Positions 49,601 through 58,056 are shown, counted from the first letter of the stretch. The stretch is DNA of 64,000 nt from Nitrospira sp. (GCA_029194725.1 JARFXQ010000008.1:95516-159515); one strand, 5' to 3'. Made by a program: numbers and translations. The notes: generated by a model not told the origin, from the letters alone.

Positions 49601-52600
49601 AATCGGCATCACTCCTGTTAACGGAACCGGCAACGAGCTGAATAATGAATTAAGAGGCAACGAGGCATCAAACGTGCTCGACGGAGGGGCTGGGGATGAT
49701 GCGCTGCTTGGATTCGGTGGGGCTGATACGTATCTCTTCGGCCTGGGCTCTGGTCGCGATACGCTGTTCGATTCAGGGCTACCCGGTGAAATCGATACGA
49801 TTCAGTTCGATCAGACGGTGGCTGCTGAAGATGTCGAAATCTACCGCAATGGATTCAACCTCGAGTTGGCTATCAGCGGGACCACGGACGAGTTGACGGT
49901 TCTGTCGTTCTTTGGTTCGCCCGAATACGATCAGAAGCAGGTGCGATTTGCCGATGGCACGCTGTGGAACAGTGCTGAGCTGAGCGCGCGGGCGCTGGTC
50001 GGCAACGTCGTCACAGGGTCATTCGAAAGTGAAACCCTTCTGGGAAGTGAAGGCCATGATGTCTTGATCGGATCGGCCGGGAACGATGTGTTAATGGGAG
50101 AGCGTGGTAAGGATACCCTGTATGGAGATGCCACGTTTCAAGCGCTGTCTGGACAACAGGTTATTGGTGACGACCGGCTGATAGGAGGGGCCGGTGACGA
50201 CAGCCTCTTTGATTTCAGGGGAAATAATCTTTTCGATGGAGGAGCAGGGGACGATACGCTGATCCTCGGGACAGGTGTCGATCGGGTTCTCTTCGGTCGA
50301 GGATCCGGCGTTGATCACGTGACGCTCGACAATAACAGAAATGACATCGATCTTATCGAGATGGCTGCTGAGATCGATTCCAGTGATGTTGCAATGACGT
50401 GGCGCTCTCCTTCCGTTGCCGACATTCTTATTCCTGACAGTGGGGATCGACTGACCGTGCAGCTTTCAACGGATTGGTTTGCTGTGGGGCCAGAAACCAC
50501 GCAAGCCATCGTGCGATTCGCTGATGGTACTCAATGGGACTTGGCATGGTCATCTTCGAACGTCGATATCGTTGCGGCTACGTCATCCGATGATGTGATT
50601 GAGGCGTCTTTCCCAGCCACTCTCGCCGGGTTGGATGGAGATGATACCTATCTGTTGGGAAGCTCGGGCATCCCTGGAAATTATGAGGTGATCGAGGCGT
50701 CTGGCGAAGGGATCGATACAGTCCAAAGTGCGCATGACTACAGCTTGCCCGCCAACGTCGAGAATCTTGTCCTCTCCGACCTCACCGCCGGCAACGGGGT
50801 CGGAAATGAACTTGATAATCTCATCGTCGGTAATACAGGTGACAATATCCTTGACGGCGGTGCTGGAAACGATGTGTTGGTGGGAGGGATCTTTCGTGAG
50901 CTGGAAGGGCCACCCTACATCGAAGGAACCGGCAGCGATATTCTGATCGGTGGAGAGGGCGATGACATTCTGATGGAGGATGCTGGAAACCTCTCGTTTG
51001 TCGGTGGGATACCATTTCTAGGCGGCGGTCTGGATAGACAAGACGCCGTTCCACGTGAAGCCGACGATCTTTTGATCGGTGGGACCGGCAATGACACCTA
51101 CATCGTCCATAGCCAAGAGCAAACGGTGATGGAGTCGGAGGATGAAGGAACCGATACGGTCAGGAGCACCGTTTCCTATGTGCTGAGCGAGCATCTCGAA
51201 AATTTGGAACTCATCTCACCGCCGGCGATGTTCAACGATGAAGATAATCTCATCCCTCCATCCTCGCTGAATGGCACAGGCAACGAGCTGGACAATGTCT
51301 TGATCGGCTCGGCAGATGCGAATGTTCTATCTGGTCTCACTGGTCGCGATACGCTGGTCGGTGGACTCGGCAACGACCGTCTCCAGGGCGGCGCCGGCCA
51401 CGATACCTATCTCTTCAATCTCGGTGACGGTATCGACATGATCGAGGATGTCGCGACGGTTGGCGAGGGAAACAGAATCCAATTCGCTGTAGGGATCAGC
51501 CGGAACGATCTCACTGTCACGCAGGACGAAGTCGCTCGAACGCTTACCATTCAAGTCGGCACGAGTGGAACAGATCGTCTGGTGCTGAGCAATTTCGATC
51601 TCACAGGAGTGAGCGGTTCGCTGGTGGTCGAGACCTTGGCCTTTGCAGACGGCAGCACGGCAAGTATCAACAGTTTCTTCGGGCCGATCAGTACTGAAGG
51701 GAACGACACGATCACGACTGGAACCGGAGATGACGTGATCAATGTGCTTGGCGGTGATGATCTCGTAGATGCCGGTGCCGGCAATGACATTATTACAGGT
51801 GGAACCGGGAACGATACCCTTACGGGCGGTCCTGGCGACGACACCTATGTCTATAACATTGGTGACGGTGTCGATACGATCAACGATACGAGCCTACCCG
51901 GCGCCACCAATACCCTTGAATTCGGCGCAGGGATCGATCCCACTGATCTCAGCCTGGATTTGGGTTCGCTGCTGATGCGTATCGGCACCAGCGGCGACGC
52001 TCTTCATCTGTCCTATTTTGATCCGAACAATGTGTTGGGGCCGCGCACGATCGAAACTTTTCGATTTGCCGATGGCACAGTCCTGGACTATGACCAACTT
52101 GTCCAGCATGGGTTTGATCTGACAGGGACCGGCGGGAACGACTCCATCACCGGCACGAATGTGGTTGATCGGATCATGGCTTTCGCAGGGGACGATATTT
52201 TAGCCGGTGGGCGCGGCAACGACCTGCTCGACGGCGGCGCCGGCACTGACACAATGTATGGTGGCCTCGGCAACGATACCTATGTCGCGGATGCCATCGG
52301 CGATGTCGTGACTGAATTGGTTGACGAAGGTACCGATACGGTCCAGACCTCGCTGCCTAGCTATACCGTGGGGGTGAATGTCGAGAACCTGACGCTGACA
52401 GGTATGGGACCAAGCATGGGTATCGGCAATGCTTTGAGTAATCAATTGACCGGCAACAGCGAGGCCAATCTGCTGGACGGTAAGGTCGGAGCCGATACCA
52501 TGGCCGGTGGTGCGGGGAATGACTTGTATATGGTGGATCAGGTTGGTGATGTCGTGACCGAAGCGACCAACGAAGGCTTCGACACAGTCCTCAGCTCCGT

Positions 52601-53591
52601 TACGTACAGCCTTGGATTGAATGTAGAACAGCTGGTCTTGACGGGCTCAGCGGCGATCAACGGGATCGGAAACGATCTCGACAACAGGCTCATGGGCAAT
52701 AGTGTCGCCAACGTGCTGACTGGGTTGTCAGGCAACGACACCTATGTGATCGGCACCGGCGATACGGTTGTCGAAGCGGCGGACAACGGCACGGACACGG
52801 TGGTCAGCAGCCTTACCCACACTCTCGCAGCCAACGTGGAGAATCTGACTCTGGTGGGTTTCAATGCGATCAACGGAACCGGCAACGAACAGGACAATGT
52901 TCTTAACGGTCTGCTTAGCCTGGCGGGCAATACCCTGACTGGAGGAGCCGGCGACGATACCTACATCATTGGTTCGAGAGACATCGTGGTAGAAGCTACG
53001 GGTGAGGGAACGGACACAGTTCAGACCAGCACGACTCATACCATCGGTGCCAACGTGGAGAACCTGACGTTGACCGGGGCTGATGCCATCAACGGGACGG
53101 GAAATGGACTCAATAATGTGCTCATGGGCAACAGCTCCGGCAATGTTTTGACTGGAGCAGGTGGTGACGATACGCTTCGAGGCACTGCGGGCAACGACAG
53201 GCTCAACGGCGGCAGCGGCAACGATACCTATCTCCTGAGCAGAGGGGACGGACAAGATCTCTTACAAGACAAGAGCGGCGTGACTGACAAGCTACTCTAT
53301 GACCAGGGGATCGATCCGCTTGATCTCGTGATTAGTCGCCAGGCCAATGACCTGCGATTAGCCATCCATGGATCGACGGATACGGCCACGATCCAGAATT
53401 GGTATACGAGCACAGCGAATCGTACAGAAACGATTCAAGCAGGCAACGGAGAGATTCTGCTCAGTACACAAGTGGATCAGCTCATCCAAGCGATGGCGGG
53501 TTTTACACAGCAGACCGGCTTCACCTGGGATCAGGCCATCGATCTGCAGCCGCAAGATGTGCAGGCCGTACTCGCTGCCAGCTGGCAATAA
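43605..53591 (+). CDS. giant lipase-RTX protein (3,328 residues)
   Basis: Starting at the ATG at 43605, after AAGGAG. An N-terminal class 3 lipase domain (about 1-230) has the nucleophile motif TGHSLGG with Ser109 and the preceding TGTE block. A helix-rich region (about 240-540) includes a hydrophobic segment near 303-325, and a beta domain follows (about 560-690). From about 700 to the end come RTX calcium-binding nonapeptides (GGxGxDxLx), interleaved with about nine haemolysin-related units (FGxGI..DD, FADGT) and about ten blocks of the form NVENLTLTGSAAINGTGN. The C-terminus (QVDQLIQAMAGF, VQAVLAASWQ) resembles type I secretion signals. Probably a secreted phospholipase or adhesin-lipase. 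No type I secretion genes are adjacent. Confidence 0.93.
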   Translation: MIDEQLAKTLLAASRLSYSYGPTPSPGIEYQYVTEVSDPDTGFHAVVFKNSANAYIVAFTGTEPNFQDAHSDLNLGWTQWDRNHEAIFDLLRTAKLNDELTSVAFTGHSLGGVLAQYAAYEYAEEEDPASFTLTTFNALGGVQGLQQNLGTANYDSERLAGVEVNHFRAAGDMVSRLGEGHVGGNVRVIDFSAPDFIAAHRLETSFLNPTNAGYQLTTLPFATPNYLHVSTGQQLGAALGNLFSDGTYNEFEAALRTTGALLLVLQLAPTNEIDQVMDAMFPQYAQVDWGTVRSILPVSGGAVALGGAGLILAAGIYEGVQGATERLADVKTFLNQILGENFDSLNTLPTGQASLRMSVYLATTSGIGLASSTLGQALNGLTIDQTQLTTHLISGTDWLTDSMNYLRAQANAAGQNAANFSAQLVSGIYQEARALSGAATDFPVNTTAVLETFLLDTAHGLSNAVSEVLHDVPNTLFNLGRTLNFSDLNPFTMAYAQALDDPRLDSTLRTALEEAQAIVQQAGQTVVIQTGIGPNPFDMPGFVPGGASSATVEEKLGEVFRLSLPFGAGAGGQRVSLQFQGLQADQLSVVTDQGVQQVGANGTVQLFVPEGADQVRFTLRGSNEISSDATVTLSATLVDGNGDATHTTQLESTISVKAFVGNTDGGYEPWVEDYSDVTDPTISLPLGVGGFYHQTLRGGAGPDDVNYGAGYGDDMLYGNGGDDWIFGGYGHDRLYGGTGNDRLLADPYDYHPDPVAHPVDQPPPTLDGKDYADGGEGNDRIGGGGNDDRLIGGSGDDEIWGDALTRGTSIDNPDGSQTFVSLTGVLVPGDDVLEGGGGNDRLSGDGGDDILEGGIGDDLLVGDTQQGLELLLPMAPGDDYLAGGDGNDELQGNAGADVLLGGAGDDRLFGDDTGVDPSQEGDDWLEGGDGADFLAGRGGEDTLVGGHNADVLFADAGDDTLLGGEGDDIGFGGEGKDEIDAGAGADQFDGEAGDDVLFGDAGDDLLIGGEGEDELDGGADHDLLIGGADNDTLFGRDGNDELQGNEGSDVLVGDVGDDRLFGQEGDDELFGSEGDDALRGDVGDDLIDGGDGDDILVGDADGQIGGSGGNDTLAGGRGNDTLIGGGGQDTYLYEIGDGFDVIVEGGGEGNRLVFGAGIHSNTIVAAVGSNDSLLLRMGNGDHAVQIQNFGVSNLNGPHPIDTVEFADGSILTYDLLAANGLAVSGGLGNDQLSGTTQGERMFGGAGNDIIQGQEGADTLFGEDGADVLAGGSDEDVLSGGTGDDQLLGGEGSDTYRFNIGDGFDSLFDSGSGSETDTVVFGSGITSDSVSLSSQFGQIVIKVGSGSDGIQSGSPFDVVDSQTIERFQFADGTVLSFADLVAQGFNIDGTEFDDFLSGTELVDRFRGGLGNDRFEGGEGTDSYFFNPGDGVDTIIDSASAGAGNEVIFGPGIASDDLRFDLIPDQSDPDQSDLLIHVGTNGDAIQLDTFDQENVFGPHTVQAFRFDDSSMLTYEQLLARGFDLSGTDGDDRIAGTNVGDRIVSGPGADTVRGGLGEDTLDGGLGNDRLLGGQGNDMYVFGPGAGQDTIVEFQGRQDAIRFAVGVAPSDVVVTRNDNDLVLSLNGGADRLIVSLYFLAPALQVELVHFADGTIWDQSFIENLTRPVMTGTEGPDSLTGTSGHDRMLGLGGNDQLSGLSGNDLLDGGAEVDQLTGGMGDDEYIVDDVGDAVTELAGEGSDRVQSTVTRTLETNVENLTLTGSAAIHGTGNALDNILIGNSGANILTGGLGNDTYVIGVGDTVVESAGEGIDGVQTDASSTLGTNVENLTLTGSASLIGVANELDNQLKADGSISVLAGGDGNDTYVIGPNGDDDVLVETVTGGIDTVIAGHDYRLPANIENLTLLDPRVPDFASFSLIPYGSSEQSVTGYGNNLANTLIGGRTNNVLDGGLGADRLIGGDGNDTYVVDHVGDMAIEEASEGVDTVQSIVSYSLSANVENLTLIGITPVNGTGNELNNELRGNEASNVLDGGAGDDALLGFGGADTYLFGLGSGRDTLFDSGLPGEIDTIQFDQTVAAEDVEIYRNGFNLELAISGTTDELTVLSFFGSPEYDQKQVRFADGTLWNSAELSARALVGNVVTGSFESETLLGSEGHDVLIGSAGNDVLMGERGKDTLYGDATFQALSGQQVIGDDRLIGGAGDDSLFDFRGNNLFDGGAGDDTLILGTGVDRVLFGRGSGVDHVTLDNNRNDIDLIEMAAEIDSSDVAMTWRSPSVADILIPDSGDRLTVQLSTDWFAVGPETTQAIVRFADGTQWDLAWSSSNVDIVAATSSDDVIEASFPATLAGLDGDDTYLLGSSGIPGNYEVIEASGEGIDTVQSAHDYSLPANVENLVLSDLTAGNGVGNELDNLIVGNTGDNILDGGAGNDVLVGGIFRELEGPPYIEGTGSDILIGGEGDDILMEDAGNLSFVGGIPFLGGGLDRQDAVPREADDLLIGGTGNDTYIVHSQEQTVMESEDEGTDTVRSTVSYVLSEHLENLELISPPAMFNDEDNLIPPSSLNGTGNELDNVLIGSADANVLSGLTGRDTLVGGLGNDRLQGGAGHDTYLFNLGDGIDMIEDVATVGEGNRIQFAVGISRNDLTVTQDEVARTLTIQVGTSGTDRLVLSNFDLTGVSGSLVVETLAFADGSTASINSFFGPISTEGNDTITTGTGDDVINVLGGDDLVDAGAGNDIITGGTGNDTLTGGPGDDTYVYNIGDGVDTINDTSLPGATNTLEFGAGIDPTDLSLDLGSLLMRIGTSGDALHLSYFDPNNVLGPRTIETFRFADGTVLDYDQLVQHGFDLTGTGGNDSITGTNVVDRIMAFAGDDILAGGRGNDLLDGGAGTDTMYGGLGNDTYVADAIGDVVTELVDEGTDTVQTSLPSYTVGVNVENLTLTGMGPSMGIGNALSNQLTGNSEANLLDGKVGADTMAGGAGNDLYMVDQVGDVVTEATNEGFDTVLSSVTYSLGLNVEQLVLTGSAAINGIGNDLDNRLMGNSVANVLTGLSGNDTYVIGTGDTVVEAADNGTDTVVSSLTHTLAANVENLTLVGFNAINGTGNEQDNVLNGLLSLAGNTLTGGAGDDTYIIGSRDIVVEATGEGTDTVQTSTTHTIGANVENLTLTGADAINGTGNGLNNVLMGNSSGNVLTGAGGDDTLRGTAGNDRLNGGSGNDTYLLSRGDGQDLLQDKSGVTDKLLYDQGIDPLDLVISRQANDLRLAIHGSTDTATIQNWYTSTANRTETIQAGNGEILLSTQVDQLIQAMAGFTQQTGFTWDQAIDLQPQDVQAVLAASWQ
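45714..46985 (+). repeat. dense RTX nonapeptide array
   Basis: Within the giant gene, the first RTX block encodes about 35 back-to-back nonapeptides of the form G-G-x-G-x-D-x-L/I-x, broken by short linkers. Each turn would bind calcium in a parallel beta-roll. The DNA repeat unit of about 27 bp makes the region prone to recombination and misassembly. Confidence 0.85.
48740..53170 (+). repeat. NVENLTL repeat family inside the RTX gene
   Basis: About ten units, each with D.VTE..GEG.DTVQ, a strand, and NVENLTL-like text followed by a GTGNALDN block. They are spaced from about 210 to 680 bp apart and are recognisable in DNA too. They are variants, not identical copies, so they arose by old duplications. 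Confidence 0.85.
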
Positions 53592-53631
53592 ATGAGGAGC
53601 CGGATTGGCTCAGCGGTTCAGACGGGCCGAT

Positions 53632-54093
53632 TCAATCACTTGGCGGTTCGAAGTGCCCGGAGGGACGTTGTTGCCATGGCACGGGCGTTTCCCGAGATTG
53701 TTTCACCAAACTGCGGAGACTCATCTCAGCGGCCCGCAAGAATCTTGGGTCACCGGCTTGCATGAGTGTCGTCAAAAGGACATAGAGCGATCGATCAGTG
53801 CGGGACCCCGCCAAGATCCGTTCTGTAACCGGATCTATCTGAGAAGCCTGCGGCTCTTCCATTCCATCTGACTCCGCGAACAGACATTCGAAGGAGCGTG
53901 GACTGTCGAACAACCATGAGGGAGGAATGCGAAGGACGGAAGCAAGCGCTTCAATCGTACCGGTCGTGGGGTCCGCCTGATCCGCCTCGATCTGCTCAAG
54001 GAAGATGTGGGAAATACCTGCCGCGTCTGATAGCGATTGGATGGATTGGTTTCTTGAGACTCTCCAGCCCTGTATGAATTGCCCTATCGACAT
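53632..54093 (-). CDS. XRE-family regulator
   Basis: 153 residues from the ATG at 54093 (a GTG at 54108 is the alternative). Residues about 3-60 are a helix-turn-helix of the lambda-repressor type (IGQFIQGWRVSRNQSIQSLSDAAGIS, then FLEQIEADQ and the EALASVLRIPPSWL block). The rest, about 90 residues, is a helical region of unknown role. It is convergent with the RTX gene, 40 bp apart, and divergent from the coiled-coil gene. Confidence 0.8.
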   Translation of the reverse strand: MSIGQFIQGWRVSRNQSIQSLSDAAGISHIFLEQIEADQADPTTGTIEALASVLRIPPSWLFDSPRSFECLFAESDGMEEPQASQIDPVTERILAGSRTDRSLYVLLTTLMQAGDPRFLRAAEMSLRSLVKQSRETPVPWQQRPSGHFEPPSD

Positions 54094-54254
54094 GGGGCCA
54101 TAATACACAATCGATGGATGAGCTTCAATAACATTGCGCGAGGAAAATGTGATTTGTTCAGTAATATGAATATCTTATGCACTACTTCAAGATCAGGCAT
54201 GAAATCGGTATAATGCTGCCGCAAGTTTTATCTGGTTGAAGGAGGTGGGGACCT

Positions 54255-54596
54255 ATGTTAGGAACCGATATTCGGGGGATCATGGCTGAAGAAGAAGAGG
54301 TTCAGCGTCGTCAAGAGGCACTTAAATCTCTCATGACGATGAGAGCCAGACAGCTTCGGGAATCCTTGGAGGAACGAATCAAGCGCGCCAGGAACAGCGG
54401 AGATTGGACGCAGCTGTCCAAGGCGGAATGCGCAAGCCTGCATAAGCAGGAAAAAGCCCACCTGCAGTCTCAACTTGAACAGTTGCAGTTCGAGCAAACC
54501 CGGACTCGGGGAAAACTGACTGCACTGAAACGAGCCAAGGCGAGGGCGCAGCGTATTCGTGCGGCGGAGGCAGCTTCCGAACGAAGGCGCCGGTGA
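54255..54596 (+). CDS. small basic coiled-coil protein
   Basis: 113 residues with a strong GAAGGAGG site. The sequence is almost wholly charged helical heptads (EEEEVQRRQEALKSLM, RQLRESLEERIKRARN, QLEQLQFEQTRTRGKLTALKR), with an Arg-rich end. No family recognised; the last quarter is basic enough to bind nucleic acid. Confidence 0.6.
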   Translation: MLGTDIRGIMAEEEEVQRRQEALKSLMTMRARQLRESLEERIKRARNSGDWTQLSKAECASLHKQEKAHLQSQLEQLQFEQTRTRGKLTALKRAKARAQRIRAAEAASERRRR

Positions 54597-54669
54597 TCGA
54601 CGGTCGCTGTCTTGACAGTAGGTCCTTCAGTGCGATCACGCGTGTATAGGCGTAGAGAATAGGTGTATA

Positions 54670-55515
54670 GTGGGTGCCGTGCCGAGGCTACCGGCTCTCA
54701 CTCGTGCGCAGGCCTCCCTGATCCGGCAACTGTTTCGTGATAAGGAAGCCAGATCGAGAGAAGGAGCCTTTGTCCTTGAAGGGACCAAGTCCTGTCTTGA
54801 TCTCATTCATCGGCACCCACGATCCATCCTCAGCCTGATCGTATCGCCCCGGCTTCTCTGTGACGAGGCCGAGGCGGACCGCAAGGTACGCACGAAACTG
54901 TCTGTACGCCAGTTTGTTTGCTCCGACGCCAACTTCGAAAAACTGACCGATGTGGAGAGGCCGCAAGGGATGCTCGCGGTCGTCCGTCAGCCTCGATGGG
55001 ACGAGGAGCAAGTGTTCAAGCAATCGAGGGTATTGGGAATCTACGGGGACAGGCTTCAAGATCCAGCGAATGTGGGAGCGATTATCCGGACAGCCGCGGC
55101 GCTGAATCTGTCCGGGGTATGGTTGAGTGCCGATTCTGCCGATCACTTCAACCCTAAAGTCATTCGCGCCACGGCCGGCACCATTCTGAGCCTTCCGGTC
55201 TTCCGTACTCGAGACTTTCGGGCTTTCACTTCGTATGGATGCGAAATCTATTCGGCAGTCCTTGTTTCGCCTGATATAGTCCCGATCAGAAGTATTCAGA
55301 CAATACCCAGGCGCCTCATGATTGCTGTTGGAAACGAAGGAGTGGGGTTGGATCCGGACATCGTGAAGGCATCTCGCGTCAGGTTTGTTGTTCCATTGGC
55401 CGAGGGGGTGGAGTCATTGAATGTCGCGGCGACAGCGGCGATTTCGGCATTTTACTTCAGCGGATTGCGGCTCGATTCTCAGGTCGAATCAGAGATGCCG
55501 CAATGCTCCGGCTAG
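54670..55515 (+). CDS. TrmH/SpoU-family RNA 2'-O-methyltransferase
   Basis: 281 residues from GTG. An N-terminal substrate-binding domain (about 15-115, FRDKEARSREGAFVLEGTKS) precedes the SPOUT fold: motif 1 GDRLQDPANVGAIIRTA near residue 126, motif 2 AVGNEGVGL near residue 219, motif 3 SLNVAATAAI near residue 250. These form the AdoMet knot. It likely methylates a ribose in rRNA or tRNA; the exact site is not told by sequence. Confidence 0.92.
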   Translation: MGAVPRLPALTRAQASLIRQLFRDKEARSREGAFVLEGTKSCLDLIHRHPRSILSLIVSPRLLCDEAEADRKVRTKLSVRQFVCSDANFEKLTDVERPQGMLAVVRQPRWDEEQVFKQSRVLGIYGDRLQDPANVGAIIRTAAALNLSGVWLSADSADHFNPKVIRATAGTILSLPVFRTRDFRAFTSYGCEIYSAVLVSPDIVPIRSIQTIPRRLMIAVGNEGVGLDPDIVKASRVRFVVPLAEGVESLNVAATAAISAFYFSGLRLDSQVESEMPQCSG

Positions 55516-55519
55516 CCAT

Positions 55520-55551
55520 TTGAAAATAGAACACATTCGGCCTACTATAAT
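55520..55551 (+). promoter_or_regulatory. candidate promoter of the metal efflux operon with a long spacer
   Basis: TTGAAA (55520-55525) and a perfect TATAAT (55546-55551) are 20 bases apart. Spacers of 19-20 bp are the mark of MerR-type activated promoters, which suit metal efflux operons. GGCC also occurs on both sides of the TATAAT (GGCCTACTATAATTGGCC). No MerR-family gene is in this window. Confidence 0.4.
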
Positions 55552-55599
55552 TGGCCTCCCTATCATTTGGAGGCTCTATTGTACAGACAGGAGCGCGCA

Positions 55600-56856
55600 A
55601 TGAGACAGATTCTGGCTCTGGTATGTGGGATGACTGTCAGCCTCAACATGTCAATGGCTTCTGCGGAATCTATGGAACAACTGTACAGTCTCGACATGAT
55701 CGTCAATCTGGCTTTAGCGAGAAATCCGTTGGTTTCGCTTGCTGAGGGAATCATCGACCAGCAGAAGGGACACCAGACAACGGCAGGCGCGTACCCTAAC
55801 CCGACTGTGTACGGCCACGGCGGTCGAGGGTATCTTAAAGACACAATCGTGGGTCCACCGGAGAATATTCTGTCAATCACCGAATATAACGTGACAGTCG
55901 GTCAACCGTTCGAATGGCCGGCCATGCGCGCCGCTCGGCAACGAGTTGCGGATCTCGGGCTGGCGACCGCCAACGTCGGTATGTTGGAGACCCGGTTGAA
56001 TTTGGGGTCGCAGGTGAAGGTGGCCTTCTATGATCTGCTGTTGGCACAACAAGGCGCCGACCTCGCGCGCCAGAACCTTGACATTGTCGAGGGGGTGGCG
56101 CGGATCGTGAAGACAAGGGTCAAGTCGGGTGAGGCGCCTCAATTCGAATCCATCAAGGCCGAAGTCGAGGTCCTGAAGGCTGGGCAGCTACTCGTACGTG
56201 CGGATAATCTTGTTCGGGTCAACCGCGTTGCTGTCGACACCTTGACCGGTGGTGCGCTCGGCCCAACCTATATGGTCCACGGTGAATTCAGAACGCTTCC
56301 TCGTGACTTGCGGATTGAAAGTTTAATGGCCCGCATGATGGAGCAGCATCCGACTATCCAGCGCTTGCTGAAGTCCGTGGAGCAATCGGATTGGAAGATT
56401 GAATTCGAACGGCAAGCGCGGGTGCCGACTCTCACCCTCAACGGGGCTTATTTTCGCGAAATCGGGCGGGAAGCGATTCAAGGGGGACTCGCGATTCCTA
56501 TGCCGCTCTGGTACCGGCGTCAGGGAGAAATTGCCTCATCGTTAGGGGCGAAGCGTCGTGAGGAGGCCGAGCTGCTTCGGATGCGCAACGAACTGGGACG
56601 CGCCGTCTACCAACACTATCAGGATGTTCGTACCACGGGGGAGTTGATTGAGGTGTTCGACAAAGGCCTGTTGAGACAGGCTCAGGAGGCTCTGAGGATT
56701 GCGCAGTTTAGCTTCCAACAAGGGGCTTCCAGCCTGCTCGAAGTATTCGATGCGCAACGTGTACAACGGCAGATTTTGCTGGATTACGCTCAAGCACGGC
56801 ACGACCTCTCTGTCTCGCTGACCAGGCTTGAACAGGCGGTGGGAGGATTGTTGTGA
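55600..56856 (+). CDS. TolC/CusC-like outer-membrane factor of metal efflux
   Basis: 418 residues from the ATG at 55600, preceded by CAGGAG. A signal peptide (RQILALVCGMTVSLNMSMASA) comes first, then two repeats of the outer-membrane-efflux domain (about 30-210 and 220-415), each rich in long helices (ALARNPLVSLAEGII, LRQAQEALRIAQFSFQQGASSLLEVFDAQR). It would form the outer-membrane channel of a CusCBA-type complex. It overlaps the adaptor gene by 4 bp (GTGA). Confidence 0.92.
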   Translation: MRQILALVCGMTVSLNMSMASAESMEQLYSLDMIVNLALARNPLVSLAEGIIDQQKGHQTTAGAYPNPTVYGHGGRGYLKDTIVGPPENILSITEYNVTVGQPFEWPAMRAARQRVADLGLATANVGMLETRLNLGSQVKVAFYDLLLAQQGADLARQNLDIVEGVARIVKTRVKSGEAPQFESIKAEVEVLKAGQLLVRADNLVRVNRVAVDTLTGGALGPTYMVHGEFRTLPRDLRIESLMARMMEQHPTIQRLLKSVEQSDWKIEFERQARVPTLTLNGAYFREIGREAIQGGLAIPMPLWYRRQGEIASSLGAKRREEAELLRMRNELGRAVYQHYQDVRTTGELIEVFDKGLLRQAQEALRIAQFSFQQGASSLLEVFDAQRVQRQILLDYAQARHDLSVSLTRLEQAVGGLL

Positions 56857-58052
56857 GGGAAGATCACCGCAGGACCAGGCTGATTCACATTCTCAGCTGT
56901 TTTGTCGGCGGCCTCATGACTGCTGGGAGCGGTTGCGAATTTTCTGCTTCCGGGGACGCGGCTCCGAAGCCTCCGGTGTCGGCACCGGCCGAGGGAATTG
57001 TTCGATTGCCGAGTGATCAGGTAGTCAGTGCCGGGATAGAGGCCCATCCCATCGTTCGCAAGGAATTTCGAACCCATCGGGATTTCCCCGGCACTATCAC
57101 GCCGAACCAACATGCTTTGGCGGAGGTAACAACCCTGGTACGTGGACGAGTCACGGAAGTATATGCGGATCTCGGCCAACAGGTTAAGGGGGGTGACCTG
57201 CTCGCCCTCTTATACAGCGGCGAATTGGGCATAGCGCAATCGGCTTATCTAAAGGCGGCTGCCAAGTTGTACGTTGCTGAGCAATCCTATGAACGGGCAA
57301 AAATGTTGTTGGAGGAAAAAGTAATCGGCTTGGCTGAGTCTCAACGGCGTAAGGGAGAATTGCTCAGTATTCAGGCTGAAAAGCGAGAAGCTCGGGATCG
57401 GTTGGAACTGTATGGGATGTCGGAGAAGCAGATTCGCCAACTCGACGGCGATCACTCGATTCGATCGTTCGTGCCGATCGTGGCGCCGTTCGACGGCCGG
57501 GTGATCGGCAGGAATCTGACCAAAGGAGAGGTCGTCGAGACGACAGAGAAGTTGTTCGTCGTCGCGGATCTTTCAGAGGTATGGGTGCTTGCCAACATTC
57601 CAGAAAAGGACATTCCATATATCAGTGGCGGCCCGACCCCGGAAGATCAGCGCGTCGAAGTCCTCGTCAATGCCTATCCGAACCAAGTCTTCCACGGGAA
57701 AATCACGTATGTGGGCGACGTGCTCGATATTGCCACGAGGACGATGAATCTGCGGCTTGAACTCCCCAATCTGGACAAAAGGTTGAAGCCGGAAATGTTC
57801 GCGACGATCCGGGTGTATTCCGAGCCCGAGCCAAATGTCTTGGTCGTGGCGGAAGCAGCCATCCAGCGAGATCGGGAAAGAAAATTCGTGTTTGTGCAAC
57901 GTGAGCCGAGCGTCTTCGAGGTCCGCGATGTGAAACTGGGTGATTCCAACGGCCGTGAGGTCAAGGTGCTGGATGGGCTCCGAGAAGGGGAAGCGGTTGT
58001 GACGAAGGGCGCCTTCGTTCTCAAGTCCGAGCTTCTCGGGGAGCAGGTCTAG
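56853..58052 (+). CDS. RND efflux periplasmic adaptor (CusB/CzcB-like)
   Basis: 399 residues starting at GTG overlapping the previous stop. The lipobox TAGSGC (about residue 28) marks it as a lipoprotein. A barrel-sandwich (GRVTEVYADLGQQVKGGDLLALLYSGEL), a helical hairpin (about 130-190), a lipoyl-like strand set (FVPIVAPFDGRVIGRNLTKGEVV) and a beta-barrel (VLANIPEKDIPYI) follow in the usual order. It bridges the inner-membrane pump and outer channel. Which metal is moved cannot be read; Cus and Czc types are both close. Confidence 0.92.
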   Translation: MREDHRRTRLIHILSCFVGGLMTAGSGCEFSASGDAAPKPPVSAPAEGIVRLPSDQVVSAGIEAHPIVRKEFRTHRDFPGTITPNQHALAEVTTLVRGRVTEVYADLGQQVKGGDLLALLYSGELGIAQSAYLKAAAKLYVAEQSYERAKMLLEEKVIGLAESQRRKGELLSIQAEKREARDRLELYGMSEKQIRQLDGDHSIRSFVPIVAPFDGRVIGRNLTKGEVVETTEKLFVVADLSEVWVLANIPEKDIPYISGGPTPEDQRVEVLVNAYPNQVFHGKITYVGDVLDIATRTMNLRLELPNLDKRLKPEMFATIRVYSEPEPNVLVVAEAAIQRDRERKFVFVQREPSVFEVRDVKLGDSNGREVKVLDGLREGEAVVTKGAFVLKSELLGEQV

Positions 58053-58056
58053 CCGG

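Noticed and set aside
45504..53255. Long open frames antisense to the RTX gene
   Set aside because: They are reading-frame shadows caused by the repeated GG-GA-rich code for glycine and aspartate, with no ribosome-binding sites.
53596..53656. tRNA-like stretch (TGGCTCAGCGGTTCAGA ... GGCGGTTCGAAG)
   Set aside because: It has D-loop-like and T-loop-like words, but the arms do not pair and no acceptor stem closes; the right part is coding sequence of the XRE regulator.
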